DNA of 10,439 nt, taken from contig JAJZQK010000062.1 of assembly GCA_021847625.1 (NCBI GenBank), forward strand, positions 1 to 10,439. Reading direction: 5' to 3'. A model generated the notes under the pieces. It had not been told where the DNA came from. It made no database searches and saw only the letters and a program-made list of their open reading frames with translations. Below, in pieces: positions 1 to 6,161 of this stretch; the stretch's first letter is position 1, and each line of letters starts with the position of its first letter. The position numbers and the translations under genes were made by a program. This DNA is from Chloroflexota bacterium (lineage in GTDB: Bacteria > Chloroflexota > FW602-bin22 > JAMCYS01).

Positions 1-36
1 TCTGAGGAGTCCGCCTTCACTAGACTGTCACTCTGT

Positions 37-80
37 CGGCGAACCATCCCCGGGTCTTCCCCGAGAGGCCCGAATCGCCG
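37..80 (+). terminator. Possible plus-strand intrinsic terminator for a gene off the left edge
   Basis: Outer arms CGGCGA (37-42) and TCGCCG (75-80) enclose a second helix, 51-58 with 65-72, closed by a six-base loop. Two of the inner pairs are T-G, which form only in plus-strand RNA; on the minus strand they become A-C mismatches. A short T-rich run (TGTTTCTT, 81-88) follows. This fits a terminator for a plus-strand gene whose end lies at or left of position 1; a frame-3 TGA at 3-5 could be its stop. The upstream gene is not visible, so this is inference. Confidence 0.35.
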
Positions 81-112
81 TGTTTCTTAGGCCATGACTG
101 TAGAAAGCAAGA

Positions 113-160
113 CGCCCGAGGTGATAGGACCGAGATCATTCGATCCTTTCACCCCGGGCG
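113..160 (-). terminator. Long hairpin, likely terminator of the arg operon
   Basis: This is a 48-base inverted repeat with 21-base arms and a six-base loop, beginning 32 nt after the argD stop. Read as minus-strand RNA it has 18 Watson-Crick pairs, two G-U wobbles and a single A-A mismatch. On the plus strand the wobbles become A-C mismatches, so the fold favours transcription in the argD direction. A pyrimidine-rich stretch (TCTTGCTTTCT on the minus strand) follows the stem, although it is not an unbroken U run. It could also be a 3'-stabilising or attenuator structure. Confidence 0.6.
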
Positions 161-192
161 TTATCTCCTGCCAGCGGGCTAGGCTGCCGGGG

Positions 193-1377
193 CTATGCTA
201 GCTCGGCGAGCGTCTCCGAAATCGCCGCAATGGCTTCGTCGACGTCCGGCTCGCCCAGTATGAGCGGCGGCACCATCCGCACCGTTCGGGGTCCCGTGTT
301 GTTCAAGATGACGCCGTGCTGCAGGGCGCCGTTGACCACCTGGGCCGCTTGCTCCTCTTTGAGATCGAAGGCGGCCATCAGGCCCAGCCCCCGCACTTCG
401 GCGACGGAGGGGAACTTGCCGGCCATTTCTTCTAACCTGCCGAGGAGGTAGGTCCCCACGGTGGCCGCCCGTGCGATGAGGCCCTCCTCGAACAGGGTTC
501 GCATCGTCGCCACGCCGGCCGCGCAGGCCAGGGGGTTGCCGCCGAAGGTGGAGCCGTGGTCGCTTAGTTCGAAGACGCTGGCCGATTGCTTTGCCAAAAA
601 GGCGCCGATAGGCACGCCACCCGCCAAGCCCTTGGCCATCGTGATGATGTCCGGCTCGATGCCATAGTGCTCGTAGGCCAAGAATTTGCCGGTGCGGCCC
701 ATCCCCGTCTGCACCTCGTCGAAGATCAGCAGCAGGTTCTGCTCATCGCACCACTGGCGCACAGCCCGCAGGTACTCGCTGCTGGCCGGGTGCACGCCGC
801 TCTCCCCCTGCACGACCTCCAGAAGGACGCCCGCCGTGAGCTTGGTCGTCGCCGCCTTGAGCGCGCCGATATCGTTGTAGGGGACTATCTTGAACCCGGC
901 CGGCATGGGCTCGAAGGGCTTCTGGAACTTGGGCTGGCCCGTAGCCGCCACCGTGGCGAGCGTGCGGCCATGGAAAGAGTCCATCGCGCTGATGATCTCG
1001 TAGGCGCCGTCACGCTTCAGCTTGCCGTACTTGCGGGCCAGCTTGATCGCTCCCTCGTTGGCCTCCGCGCCGCTATTGGCAAAGAACACCTGGTTCCCCG
1101 CGGAGTTGTCCACCAGCAGCTTCGCCAGTTCCAGTTGGGGAATCGTGTAGTACAGGTTGCTGACGTGGATCAACTCGCCCGCCTGCCGGCAGATGGCGTT
1201 TACCACGGCCGGATGGGCGTGGCCCAGGAGGCTAGCCGCGATGCCGGCCACCAGGTCCAGGTAAGACTCGCCGTTCTCGTCCCAGACGCGCACGCCCTCG
1301 CCGCGCACCAATACTATTGGCAACCGCTTGGACACACCCATGTAGTACTTCTGTTCTTGTTCGATCCAGTTGCTCAC
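193..1377 (-). CDS. argD: Acetylornithine aminotransferase
   Basis: PLP-dependent class-III aminotransferase that converts N-acetylglutamate semialdehyde plus glutamate to N-acetylornithine, cytosolic. At 394 aa it has the usual family length. Visible landmarks: NSGAEANEGAIK (101-112, cofactor phosphate region), FHGRT (135-139), QGESG (190-194), FDEVQTGMGRTG (219-230, Asp220 facing the pyridine nitrogen), MAKG with the probable Schiff-base Lys249, GSTFGGNPL (275-283), and a C-terminal RTVRMVPPL segment typical of ArgD. The start is GTG at 1375-1377, supported by AGGAGG at 1384-1389 with a six-base spacer. It lies 20 nt after argB and is the last gene of the operon, followed by a strong hairpin. 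Succinyl-DAP or GABA aminotransferase activity is possible by family, but the arg context decides the call. Confidence 0.96.
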   Translation of the reverse strand: MSNWIEQEQKYYMGVSKRLPIVLVRGEGVRVWDENGESYLDLVAGIAASLLGHAHPAVVNAICRQAGELIHVSNLYYTIPQLELAKLLVDNSAGNQVFFANSGAEANEGAIKLARKYGKLKRDGAYEIISAMDSFHGRTLATVAATGQPKFQKPFEPMPAGFKIVPYNDIGALKAATTKLTAGVLLEVVQGESGVHPASSEYLRAVRQWCDEQNLLLIFDEVQTGMGRTGKFLAYEHYGIEPDIITMAKGLAGGVPIGAFLAKQSASVFELSDHGSTFGGNPLACAAGVATMRTLFEEGLIARAATVGTYLLGRLEEMAGKFPSVAEVRGLGLMAAFDLKEEQAAQVVNGALQHGVILNNTGPRTVRMVPPLILGEPDVDEAIAAISETLAELA

Positions 1378-1397
1378 GATGGGCCTCCTAACACTTT

Positions 1398-2231
1398 CTA
1401 TCCCGTTATCATCGTGCCGACGCCACGGTCGGTATAGAGTTCCCTGATCAGGGCATGGGGCACGCGCCCGTCGATGATGTGGGCCCGCTCGGCACCCTCG
1501 AGGGCGCGAACGCAGGCCAGAACCTTGGGGATCATCCCCCCCGAGACGACGCCGGTCTCGATCAGCTCGTGCACCCCCTGGCGGGTCAGCTGGGTGATGG
1601 TGGCGCCATCGGCGTTGCGAATTCCCTGCACGTCGGTGAGGAAGATTATCTTCGCCGCCCCCACGGTCGCCGCAATCTCGCCCGCGGCCGTGTCGCCGTT
1701 CACGTTGAGGCAGCGCCCGTCCTTGGCCAAGGCCAAGGGGGCGACAACGGGGACGTAGCCCGCATCCATGACTAGCCGTAGAACGCCCAGATTCACCCGC
1801 GTCACCTCGCCGACCAGGCCGAGGGCCGGGTCCTTGACCCTGCCTTCGAGCAGACCACCGTCGGGTCCGCTGAGGCCAATGGCTGGCGCCCCCAGGGCCT
1901 GCAAGGCGCCCACCAGCTCCTTATTGACCTTTCCGGCCAGCACCATGACCACGGCGTCGAGCGTCTGCTCGTCGGTAACGCGCAGGCCGCCCACGAAGGT
2001 CGGCTCGATGCCCAGCCTCTTCAACAGACTGCTAATGTCCTTGCCGCCGCCGTGGACCAGCACCGGCTTGACGCCCAGGCTCTTCAAGGTGAGGATGTCC
2101 TGCAGCGTGGTGTCGCGGCCGTCAAAGGCGCTGCCACCCAACTTTATGACAACCGGTTTGCCCGCGAACGTCTTTATGTACGGCAGCGCCTCGTAGAGGG
2201 CCGCCACCAGCGAATCGTCCTGTTCCCCCAT
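1398..2231 (-). CDS. argB: Acetylglutamate kinase
   Basis: Amino-acid kinase family enzyme that phosphorylates N-acetylglutamate with ATP, the second step of arginine synthesis. It has 277 aa. Motifs seen: VIKLGGS (28-34, catalytic Lys30), VHGGGKD (59-65), GLRVTD (82-87, substrate-binding Arg84), KVNKE (101-105), NVNGD (176-180), LTDVQG (198-203, Asp200) and GGMIPK (231-236, Lys236). An N-terminal helix (EALPYIKTF, 14-22) precedes the kinase core, and a C-terminal HIIDGRVPH...DRGVGTMI segment is present. Both are features I associate with the hexameric, arginine-inhibited type, so feedback inhibition is a reasonable inference. The ATG start sits 10 nt after the argJ stop, and AAGGGA overlapping that stop serves as ribosome binding site. 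Confidence 0.96.
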   Translation of the reverse strand: MGEQDDSLVAALYEALPYIKTFAGKPVVIKLGGSAFDGRDTTLQDILTLKSLGVKPVLVHGGGKDISSLLKRLGIEPTFVGGLRVTDEQTLDAVVMVLAGKVNKELVGALQALGAPAIGLSGPDGGLLEGRVKDPALGLVGEVTRVNLGVLRLVMDAGYVPVVAPLALAKDGRCLNVNGDTAAGEIAATVGAAKIIFLTDVQGIRNADGATITQLTRQGVHELIETGVVSGGMIPKVLACVRALEGAERAHIIDGRVPHALIRELYTDRGVGTMITG

Positions 2232-2241
2232 CTACAATCCC

Positions 2242-3447
2242 TTAAGTCGTGTACTCGGCGTTGATCTTCACGTACTGTTCGGTGAGATCGCAGCCCCAGG
2301 CGAGGGCTTCCCCCTCGCCGAGATTCAGGTTGACGTCGATATGCACCTCGGGGTGCCGTAGCGCCCTAGACGCGGCCTCGTGGTCGAACTTGAGGATGTC
2401 GCCGCGCTGCATCAGCTGCACTTCTCCCACGGACACGTCGGCCACGGCGCCATCAACATCGGCGCCGCTGTACCCCGCCGCGCAGAGAATGCGCCCCCAG
2501 TTCGGGTCGGCGCCGTAGACTGCCGCCTTCACCAGGCTGGAGGCGGCCACTGCTCGCGCCGCCAGCCTGGCGTCCTCGGCGTTCCGCGCCCCTCTCACCC
2601 TTACCTCTATGAGCTTGCTCGCCCCTTCGCCATCACGAGCGACCTCCCGCGCCAGGTGCATCGTCACCCGGTCGAGGGCCTCCTGGAAGGCAGCGGCGAG
2701 GGGCGCTGTTTCGGCAATCGGGCTGTTGCCCGCCCGACCGTTCGCGAGCACGATCAGCGTATCGTTCGTGCTCGTGTCGCCGTCCACTGAGATCATGTTG
2801 AACGATCGGTCGACGCTCCTCTGCAGGGCCGCTGCCAGAAAGGCGGGCTCGACCGCCGCGTCGGTGGTGACGAAGGCCAGCATGGTGCCCATGTTCGGGT
2901 GAATCATGCCCGAGCCCTTGGCGATGCCGCCGAACCTGAGCTCGACGCCGCCTGCCTCGACCAGCAGGGATATCTCCTTGGCTCGCGTGTCGGTCGTCAT
3001 TATGCCAAGGGCGGCGTCGTGTCCGGCCTCCTTGGAGAGGCTGACCTGTTGCAGCCCGGCCCGCACCTTCTCCATGGGCATAGCGACGCCGATGACGCCG
3101 GTCGAAGCAACCAGCACCTCCTCTGGACGGCAGCCAATCTTCTCGGCGGCCAGGCGCGCCATCTCCTCGGCGTCCACCTCGCCCTGTCGCCCGGTGCAGG
3201 CGTTGGCGTTGCCGCTATTGACGACAACCGCTCGCGCGTGCCCCCCCGTGGCCGCCAGGTGCCGCCGGTTGACGGCGATGGGCGCCGCCTGGACCTTGTT
3301 CTTGGTGAAAACGGCCGCCGCGACGCACGCGGACTCCGCCGCCAGGACGGTCAGGTCCCGTCCGCCCGACTTGATGCCGCAATAAGTAGACCCCGCCAGA
3401 AAACCGCGCGGCGCGGTCACTCCCCCGGATATTTCCCGATATGGCAA
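2242..3447 (-). CDS. argJ: Glutamate N-acetyltransferase / ornithine acetyltransferase
   Basis: Transfers acetyl from N-acetylornithine to glutamate, recycling the acetyl group; some members also use acetyl-CoA. With the preferred TTG start (3445-3447) it has 401 aa. The frame also runs back to an ATG at 3469-3471 (409 aa). I prefer TTG because GGAGG lies at 3456-3460 with an eight-base spacer, the family homology (ISGGVTAPRGF) begins almost at once, and the upstream ATG sits inside a perfect hairpin without a well-placed Shine-Dalgarno site. Motifs in TTG numbering: STGVIG with oxyanion-hole Thr116-Gly117, AKGSGMIHPNM leading to the self-cleavage site Gly187/Thr188-Met-Leu, and a C-terminal INAEYTT. 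Thr188 becomes the beta-chain nucleophile. Gly before Thr, rather than the commoner Ala, is a small variation. No argA is visible, so whether ArgJ is bifunctional cannot be told here. Confidence 0.95.
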   Translation of the reverse strand: MPYREISGGVTAPRGFLAGSTYCGIKSGGRDLTVLAAESACVAAAVFTKNKVQAAPIAVNRRHLAATGGHARAVVVNSGNANACTGRQGEVDAEEMARLAAEKIGCRPEEVLVASTGVIGVAMPMEKVRAGLQQVSLSKEAGHDAALGIMTTDTRAKEISLLVEAGGVELRFGGIAKGSGMIHPNMGTMLAFVTTDAAVEPAFLAAALQRSVDRSFNMISVDGDTSTNDTLIVLANGRAGNSPIAETAPLAAAFQEALDRVTMHLAREVARDGEGASKLIEVRVRGARNAEDARLAARAVAASSLVKAAVYGADPNWGRILCAAGYSGADVDGAVADVSVGEVQLMQRGDILKFDHEAASRALRHPEVHIDVNLNLGEGEALAWGCDLTEQYVKINAEYTT

Positions 3448-3455
3448 ATCACTCG

Positions 3456-3460
3456 CCTCC
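3456..3460 (-). promoter_or_regulatory. Ribosome binding site that decides the argJ start
   Basis: GGAGG on the minus strand, eight bases before a TTG codon (3445-3447) in the argJ frame. The competing upstream ATG (3469-3471) has only AAGGG about two bases away, too close for normal initiation, and lies in a 20-base perfect palindromic hairpin. Confidence 0.6.
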
Positions 3461-3468
3461 AGAGTGTC

Positions 3469-3488
3469 CATGCCCTTGCTAGGGCATG
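3469..3488. repeat. Perfect 8-bp inverted repeat at the upstream argJ ATG
   Basis: CATGCCCT (3469-3476) and AGGGCATG (3481-3488) are exact complements around a four-base loop. The structure contains the upstream in-frame ATG of argJ. In minus-strand RNA this ATG would be base-paired. It could damp initiation at that codon, act as a small leader hairpin, or be neutral. Confidence 0.6.
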
Positions 3489-3510
3489 GAAGATCATCAG
3501 TCGGCCTATC

Positions 3511-3546
3511 TCCCTCTCCCTAGAAGGGAGAGGGTAGGGGTGAGGG
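3511..3546. repeat. GGGAGAGGG hairpin repeat, resembles a dispersed intergenic element
   Basis: Perfect 10-bp arms CCCTCTCCCT (3512-3521) and AGGGAGAGGG (3525-3534) surround a three-base loop, followed by TAGGGGTGAGGG. I recall this hairpin plus GGGGTGAGGG tail as a common dispersed intergenic repeat in many GC-rich genomes, including Chloroflexota. Its family cannot be settled from one copy. It sits in the only long gap of the arg operon, between argC and argJ, where it could affect mRNA decay or cause partial termination. Confidence 0.65.
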
Positions 3547-3591
3547 TTCGTATTCCCTCGCAGTCTTCCGCAAGCCGGCCCCCTGCCCTAC

Positions 3592-3620
3592 AGTATGCCA
3601 CGATCACGGATGGGTGCTAA
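3592..3620 (-). promoter_or_regulatory. Weak candidate internal promoter for argJ-argB-argD
   Basis: On the minus strand TTAGCA (3615-3620) and CATACT (3592-3597) are separated by 17 bp, and the -10 box is preceded by TGG, an extended -10. Each box matches the sigma-70-type consensus at 4 of 6 positions. The -35 box overlaps the argC stop. The position is sensible for a secondary promoter after the intergenic gap, but such matches also arise by chance. Confidence 0.25.
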
Positions 3621-4651
3621 GGATAAACCGGTAGCCCGAGGAGACCCTCGGTCTCCCGCAGGCCGAACATCAGATTCATGTTCTGCACCGCCTGGCCGGC
3701 CGCGCCTTTCACCAGGTTGTCGATGCAGGAAACCACGACGAGGCGGTCGGTGCGCGAATCAACCGTCGGATAGACGAAGGCCATGTTGCTGCCCCAAGTC
3801 TGCTTGGTCTGCGGCGGCAGTTCGCTCACGCGCACGAAGGGTTCATCGGCGTAGAACTCTTGGTAGAGCGCCCGCACCTCTTCCGGGGAGACGCGCCGGG
3901 CCAGCGGCGCGTAGGCCGTGGTCAGGATGCCGCGCGTCATCGGGATCAGGTGAGGTACAAACGTCAGGCGCAGCGGCGGCAGCTGGCCCGCGTCGAGCAC
4001 CGCCCGCTCGCGGGCGAAGGTCAGTTCCTGGAGTATCTCCGGCATATGGCGATGGCCGCCCAGGGCGTAGGCCTGCACGTTATCGTTCGCCTCGGCGAAA
4101 TGATAGGTCAGGCCCAGCGAGCGCCCCGCGCCGGAGATTCCCGACTTCGAGTCGACTATCACGTCGGGGCCGATCAGATGCATGGCCGGTGCCAGGGCCA
4201 AAATCGCGCTCGTCGGGTAGCAGCCCGGGTTCGCGATCAGCCTGGCCTCCTTCACCTTGTCGCGGTACAGTTCGGGCAGACCGTATACCGCCTCCGCCAG
4301 CAACCGCGGCGCCGGGTGCTCTTGCTTGTACCATTCCTGGTACACGGCGGGGTCCTTCAAGCGGAAATCCGCGCTTATGTCAATGACTTTCGTGCCGGCT
4401 TCGAGGAGCGGCAGCAACACCTCGGCCGAAGCCTTGTGCGGCAGGGCCGAGAAGGCAACGTCGACCTTTTCCGTCAGCTCGGCGACGATCGGCATATCGA
4501 CCGCCACGGCGTGGGGGAATACCTGCGCAAGGTGCTGCCCGGCGGCGCTGCGCCCCGTTATCTGGATCAGCTCGGCCGCGGGGTGGCGCGAAAGCAGACG
4601 TGCCAGCTCTACCCCCGCGTAGCCGGTCACGTTAATGATGCCGACCCGCAT
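3617..4651 (-). CDS. argC: N-acetyl-gamma-glutamyl-phosphate reductase
   Basis: NADPH-dependent reduction of N-acetylglutamyl phosphate to the semialdehyde, the third step of arginine synthesis. It has 344 aa, the standard length. The frame is open for about 95 codons further upstream, but the real start is ATG at 4649-4651. It has an excellent AGGAGGTG site (4657-4664) and begins exactly at the Rossmann motif (MRVGIINVTGYAGVEL, 1-16). Other landmarks: DISADFRL (91-98), NPGCYPT (141-147) with the thioester-forming Cys144, KSGISGAGR (169-177), GGHRHMPEI (198-206), FVPHLIPMTRG (231-241) and the C-terminal DNLVKGAAGQA. INVTGYAG in place of the usual VGATGYxG is a mild variation. It is the first gene of the arg operon, about 36 nt downstream of the predicted transcription start. 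Confidence 0.96.
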   Translation of the reverse strand: MRVGIINVTGYAGVELARLLSRHPAAELIQITGRSAAGQHLAQVFPHAVAVDMPIVAELTEKVDVAFSALPHKASAEVLLPLLEAGTKVIDISADFRLKDPAVYQEWYKQEHPAPRLLAEAVYGLPELYRDKVKEARLIANPGCYPTSAILALAPAMHLIGPDVIVDSKSGISGAGRSLGLTYHFAEANDNVQAYALGGHRHMPEILQELTFARERAVLDAGQLPPLRLTFVPHLIPMTRGILTTAYAPLARRVSPEEVRALYQEFYADEPFVRVSELPPQTKQTWGSNMAFVYPTVDSRTDRLVVVSCIDNLVKGAAGQAVQNMNLMFGLRETEGLLGLPVYP

Positions 4652-4693
4652 CGGCACACCTCCTGGATAATCACGCAATGGAAATTGAGATCG

Positions 4694-4722
4694 ATTATAC
4701 ACCAGGCAAATGGCCCTAGCAA
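4694..4722 (-). promoter_or_regulatory. Promoter of the argCJBD operon
   Basis: On the minus strand there is a perfect TATAAT -10 box (4694-4699), a 17-bp spacer, and TTGCTA (4717-4722, 4 of 6 to TTGACA). The predicted transcription start near 4687 gives a short leader of about 36 nt to the argC ATG. It is the clearest promoter in the window. Confidence 0.75.
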
Positions 4723-4831
4723 CGCAGGCCAAGCGACGGCTCCGCGTCCCCAACGGGAGAATTGGGCCTCGGGAACCCGGACTACGCCTTCCGCCACATT
4801 GCAAGGCACGAAGATCCATTGGGTTGACCGC

Positions 4832-4860
4832 TCGACGCCGTCGGGCGGCTATGTTATGAT
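4832..4860 (+). promoter_or_regulatory. Promoter of the M50-HD-tyrA-aroA operon
   Basis: TATGAT (4855-4860, 5 of 6) is preceded by TGT, giving an extended -10. TCGACG (4832-4837, 4 of 6) lies 17 bp upstream. The predicted leader to the TTG start is about 86 nt. The -10 lies in the spacer of an exact 12-bp inverted repeat, which suggests possible repression or activation at this site. Confidence 0.55.
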
Positions 4861-4887
4861 CAGATGCGCGGGCGGGCCGCCCGACGG
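4838..4887. repeat. Exact 12-bp inverted repeat framing a -10 element
   Basis: CCGTCGGGCGGC (4838-4849) and its exact complement GCCGCCCGACGG (4876-4887) are 26 bp apart. The core CGGGCGG occurs three times: forward at 4842-4848, forward at 4869-4875 and inverted at 4877-4883. The left arm lies in the -35/-10 spacer and so would not be in the transcript made from the predicted promoter. This makes a DNA-level operator more likely than an RNA hairpin for that promoter. GC-rich background lowers the surprise somewhat. Confidence 0.6.
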
Positions 4888-4952
4888 GCCAACCTCGGCG
4901 GTTCTCTTGTGCGCGCAATAGAAAGCAGAAATGCATCTGCGGAGAGCGGACT

Positions 4953-5597
4953 TTGTTTGGTAATCTAGATGCCCTTATTTACATCATCCCGGCAATACTG
5001 ATCGCCATCACCATACACGAGTTCAGCCACGCCTTCGTCGCCAATTGGCTGGGCGACCCCACGGCGAAGCTGCTGGGGAGAGTATCGCCCAACCCTTTGC
5101 GTCACCTCGACCCGATGGGGACGATAATGATCGTGTTCACGGCGATCGCCGGATTCGGCATCGGCTGGGGCAAACCGGTGCCGGTCAACCCCTACCGGCT
5201 ACGAATGGGGGGCAAGACCGGCATGGCGGTCGTCTCCGCGGCAGGACCCGTTTCCAACATACTGACTGCCTTCCTGCTCGTGCTGCCAGCCCGTCTCGGG
5301 TGGATCAGCTATGGCTACGACCCATTGGGCCAGGTAGTACTGTATACCGTCGCCATCAGCATGGGTCTGGCCGTATTCAACTTGCTGCCACTCCCACCGC
5401 TAGACGGATTCAAGGTGGCGTTGGGTCTATTACCGATGGCCGCGGCGCGCGGCTTCGCGCGATTGGAAGAGTATGGGCCGGCAGTGCTGCTGTTGATCCT
5501 TTTCGGTGACTGGACGCTGCACCTGGGCATCCTCTCGGCGCTGCTTAGCCCACTGAGAATGGTGGTCCAAGGGCTGGTCTTCGGCACGCTACTGTAG
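4953..5597 (+). CDS. Site-2 protease family protein (M50 metalloprotease, minimal type)
   Basis: Membrane-embedded zinc protease of the M50B (YwhC/rhomboid-like length) group, 214 aa. It carries HEFSH (22-26, the HExxH zinc site) in the first helix, then SPNPLRHLDPMG (45-56), KPVPVNPYRL (74-83), a hydrophobic AAGPVSN segment (96-102) and NLLPLPPLDG (143-152), where Asp151 is the expected third zinc ligand. About five or six hydrophobic stretches are present. There is no PDZ or CBS domain, so it is shorter than RseP or SpoIVFB-type proteases and its substrate is unknown. The start is TTG at 4953-4955, with GGAG at 4941-4944 and an eight-base spacer; no ATG in this frame fits. It is the first gene of the plus-strand operon, 17 nt before the HD protein gene. 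Confidence 0.9.
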   Translation: MFGNLDALIYIIPAILIAITIHEFSHAFVANWLGDPTAKLLGRVSPNPLRHLDPMGTIMIVFTAIAGFGIGWGKPVPVNPYRLRMGGKTGMAVVSAAGPVSNILTAFLLVLPARLGWISYGYDPLGQVVLYTVAISMGLAVFNLLPLPPLDGFKVALGLLPMAAARGFARLEEYGPAVLLLILFGDWTLHLGILSALLSPLRMVVQGLVFGTLL

Positions 5598-5614
5598 TCG
5601 GGGGTGTCATAGGC

Positions 5615-6124
5615 TTGGGCGCGGTCTACAGGACGCGACAGTTCTTCGCCGCGTTGCGGCCGAGGGTAACGTCGGCGGAGCGGGCATTGGTGGCCGATCA
5701 TCTCACCCCTGCCGAGCACGCCCTATTCCTGCGTCTGCCCCCCGCTTACCAGCGCCATAGCGTGGCCGTCTGGCAGCGCTTGCGGGCGCAGGGCGAACGC
5801 GACCCCGTCCTGCTGCGAGCGGCGCTTCTCCACGACGTCGGCAAGTCGCTAGCGCGACTCACGCTCGGGCACAGGGTGCTGATCGTGCTGCTGGAGAGGT
5901 TCGCCCCCGGCGTTCTCAGAGCTCTTGCCCGGGGAGAGGGTGATTCGGGCTGGAGGGCTGCGTTCCAGGTACACGACAGGCACGCTCTCATCGGTGCCCA
6001 GTTGGCGGCAGATGCCGGCGCTCCAGAGGCGGCCGTCACGCTGATCGCCAATCACCACTGCCCACCATCGCCGAGCGATGACGACGCCCTTCGCGCTCTG
6101 CGGCACGCCGACGGGTTGGAATGA
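5615..6124 (+). CDS. HD-domain protein, putative phosphohydrolase
   Basis: A 169-aa protein with an HD metal-binding core: His48, the signature LLHDVGK (71-77, His73-Asp74), further histidines at 120 and 123 (VHDRHALIGAQLA), ANHH (145-148) and a terminal HADGLE with Asp165. The spacing resembles small HDIG-type phosphohydrolases, which act on nucleotides or phosphate esters. No GAF, PAS or receiver domain is attached, so a signalling phosphodiesterase role is not indicated. Substrate unknown. Translation likely begins at TTG (5615-5617), eight bases after GGGGGTG (5600-5606). It lies 17 nt after the M50 gene and 37 nt before tyrA, so it is probably cotranscribed, but no functional link to tyrosine synthesis is evident. 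Confidence 0.8.
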   Translation: MGAVYRTRQFFAALRPRVTSAERALVADHLTPAEHALFLRLPPAYQRHSVAVWQRLRAQGERDPVLLRAALLHDVGKSLARLTLGHRVLIVLLERFAPGVLRALARGEGDSGWRAAFQVHDRHALIGAQLAADAGAPEAAVTLIANHHCPPSPSDDDALRALRHADGLE

Positions 6125-6161
6125 GAACGCGGAACCACACGCAGTAGGAGGGATAACCGCA

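Larger units (their letters stand above)
4652..4952. other. Divergent intergenic region between argC and the M50 protease gene
   Basis: About 300 bp without a supported gene. It holds a consensus promoter facing argC near its left end, an extended -10 promoter facing the protease gene near its right end, and a set of CGGGCGG-type repeats around the latter. I looked for an ArgR-type box (TGAAT...ATTCA) near the argC start site and saw none that convinced me. The middle (about 4723-4830) shows only a short CCCAA/TTGGG dyad (4749-4766). Confidence 0.7.

Noticed and set aside
1..112. tRNA or T-box leader at the left edge
   Set aside because: No T-loop GGTTCGAATCC-like stretch, no CCA end and no T-box core were visible on either strand.
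586..1437. A 283-codon plus-strand frame opposite argD
   Set aside because: It is antisense to a full-length, motif-complete argD; composition is Leu/Arg/Ala-rich without domain signals, as expected from GC-rich codon bias.
3595..4386. A 263-codon plus-strand frame opposite argC
   Set aside because: Its product is extremely Arg/Pro/Ser-rich and mirrors the argC codons; no motif, and argC is certain.
4676..4687. CAAT/ATTG dyad at the argC start site as an ArgR box
   Set aside because: Arms are only four bases and do not match the TGAAT...ATTCA form; not enough to claim an operator.
4627..4809. A 60-codon minus-strand frame upstream of argC as a leader peptide
   Set aside because: Its start lies upstream of the predicted transcription start, and it has no run of arginine codons as an attenuator leader would.
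4652..4936. N-terminal extension of argC upstream of 4651
   Set aside because: The extension has no family homology and runs across the argC promoter; the ATG at 4651 has a perfect ribosome site and starts at the Rossmann fold.
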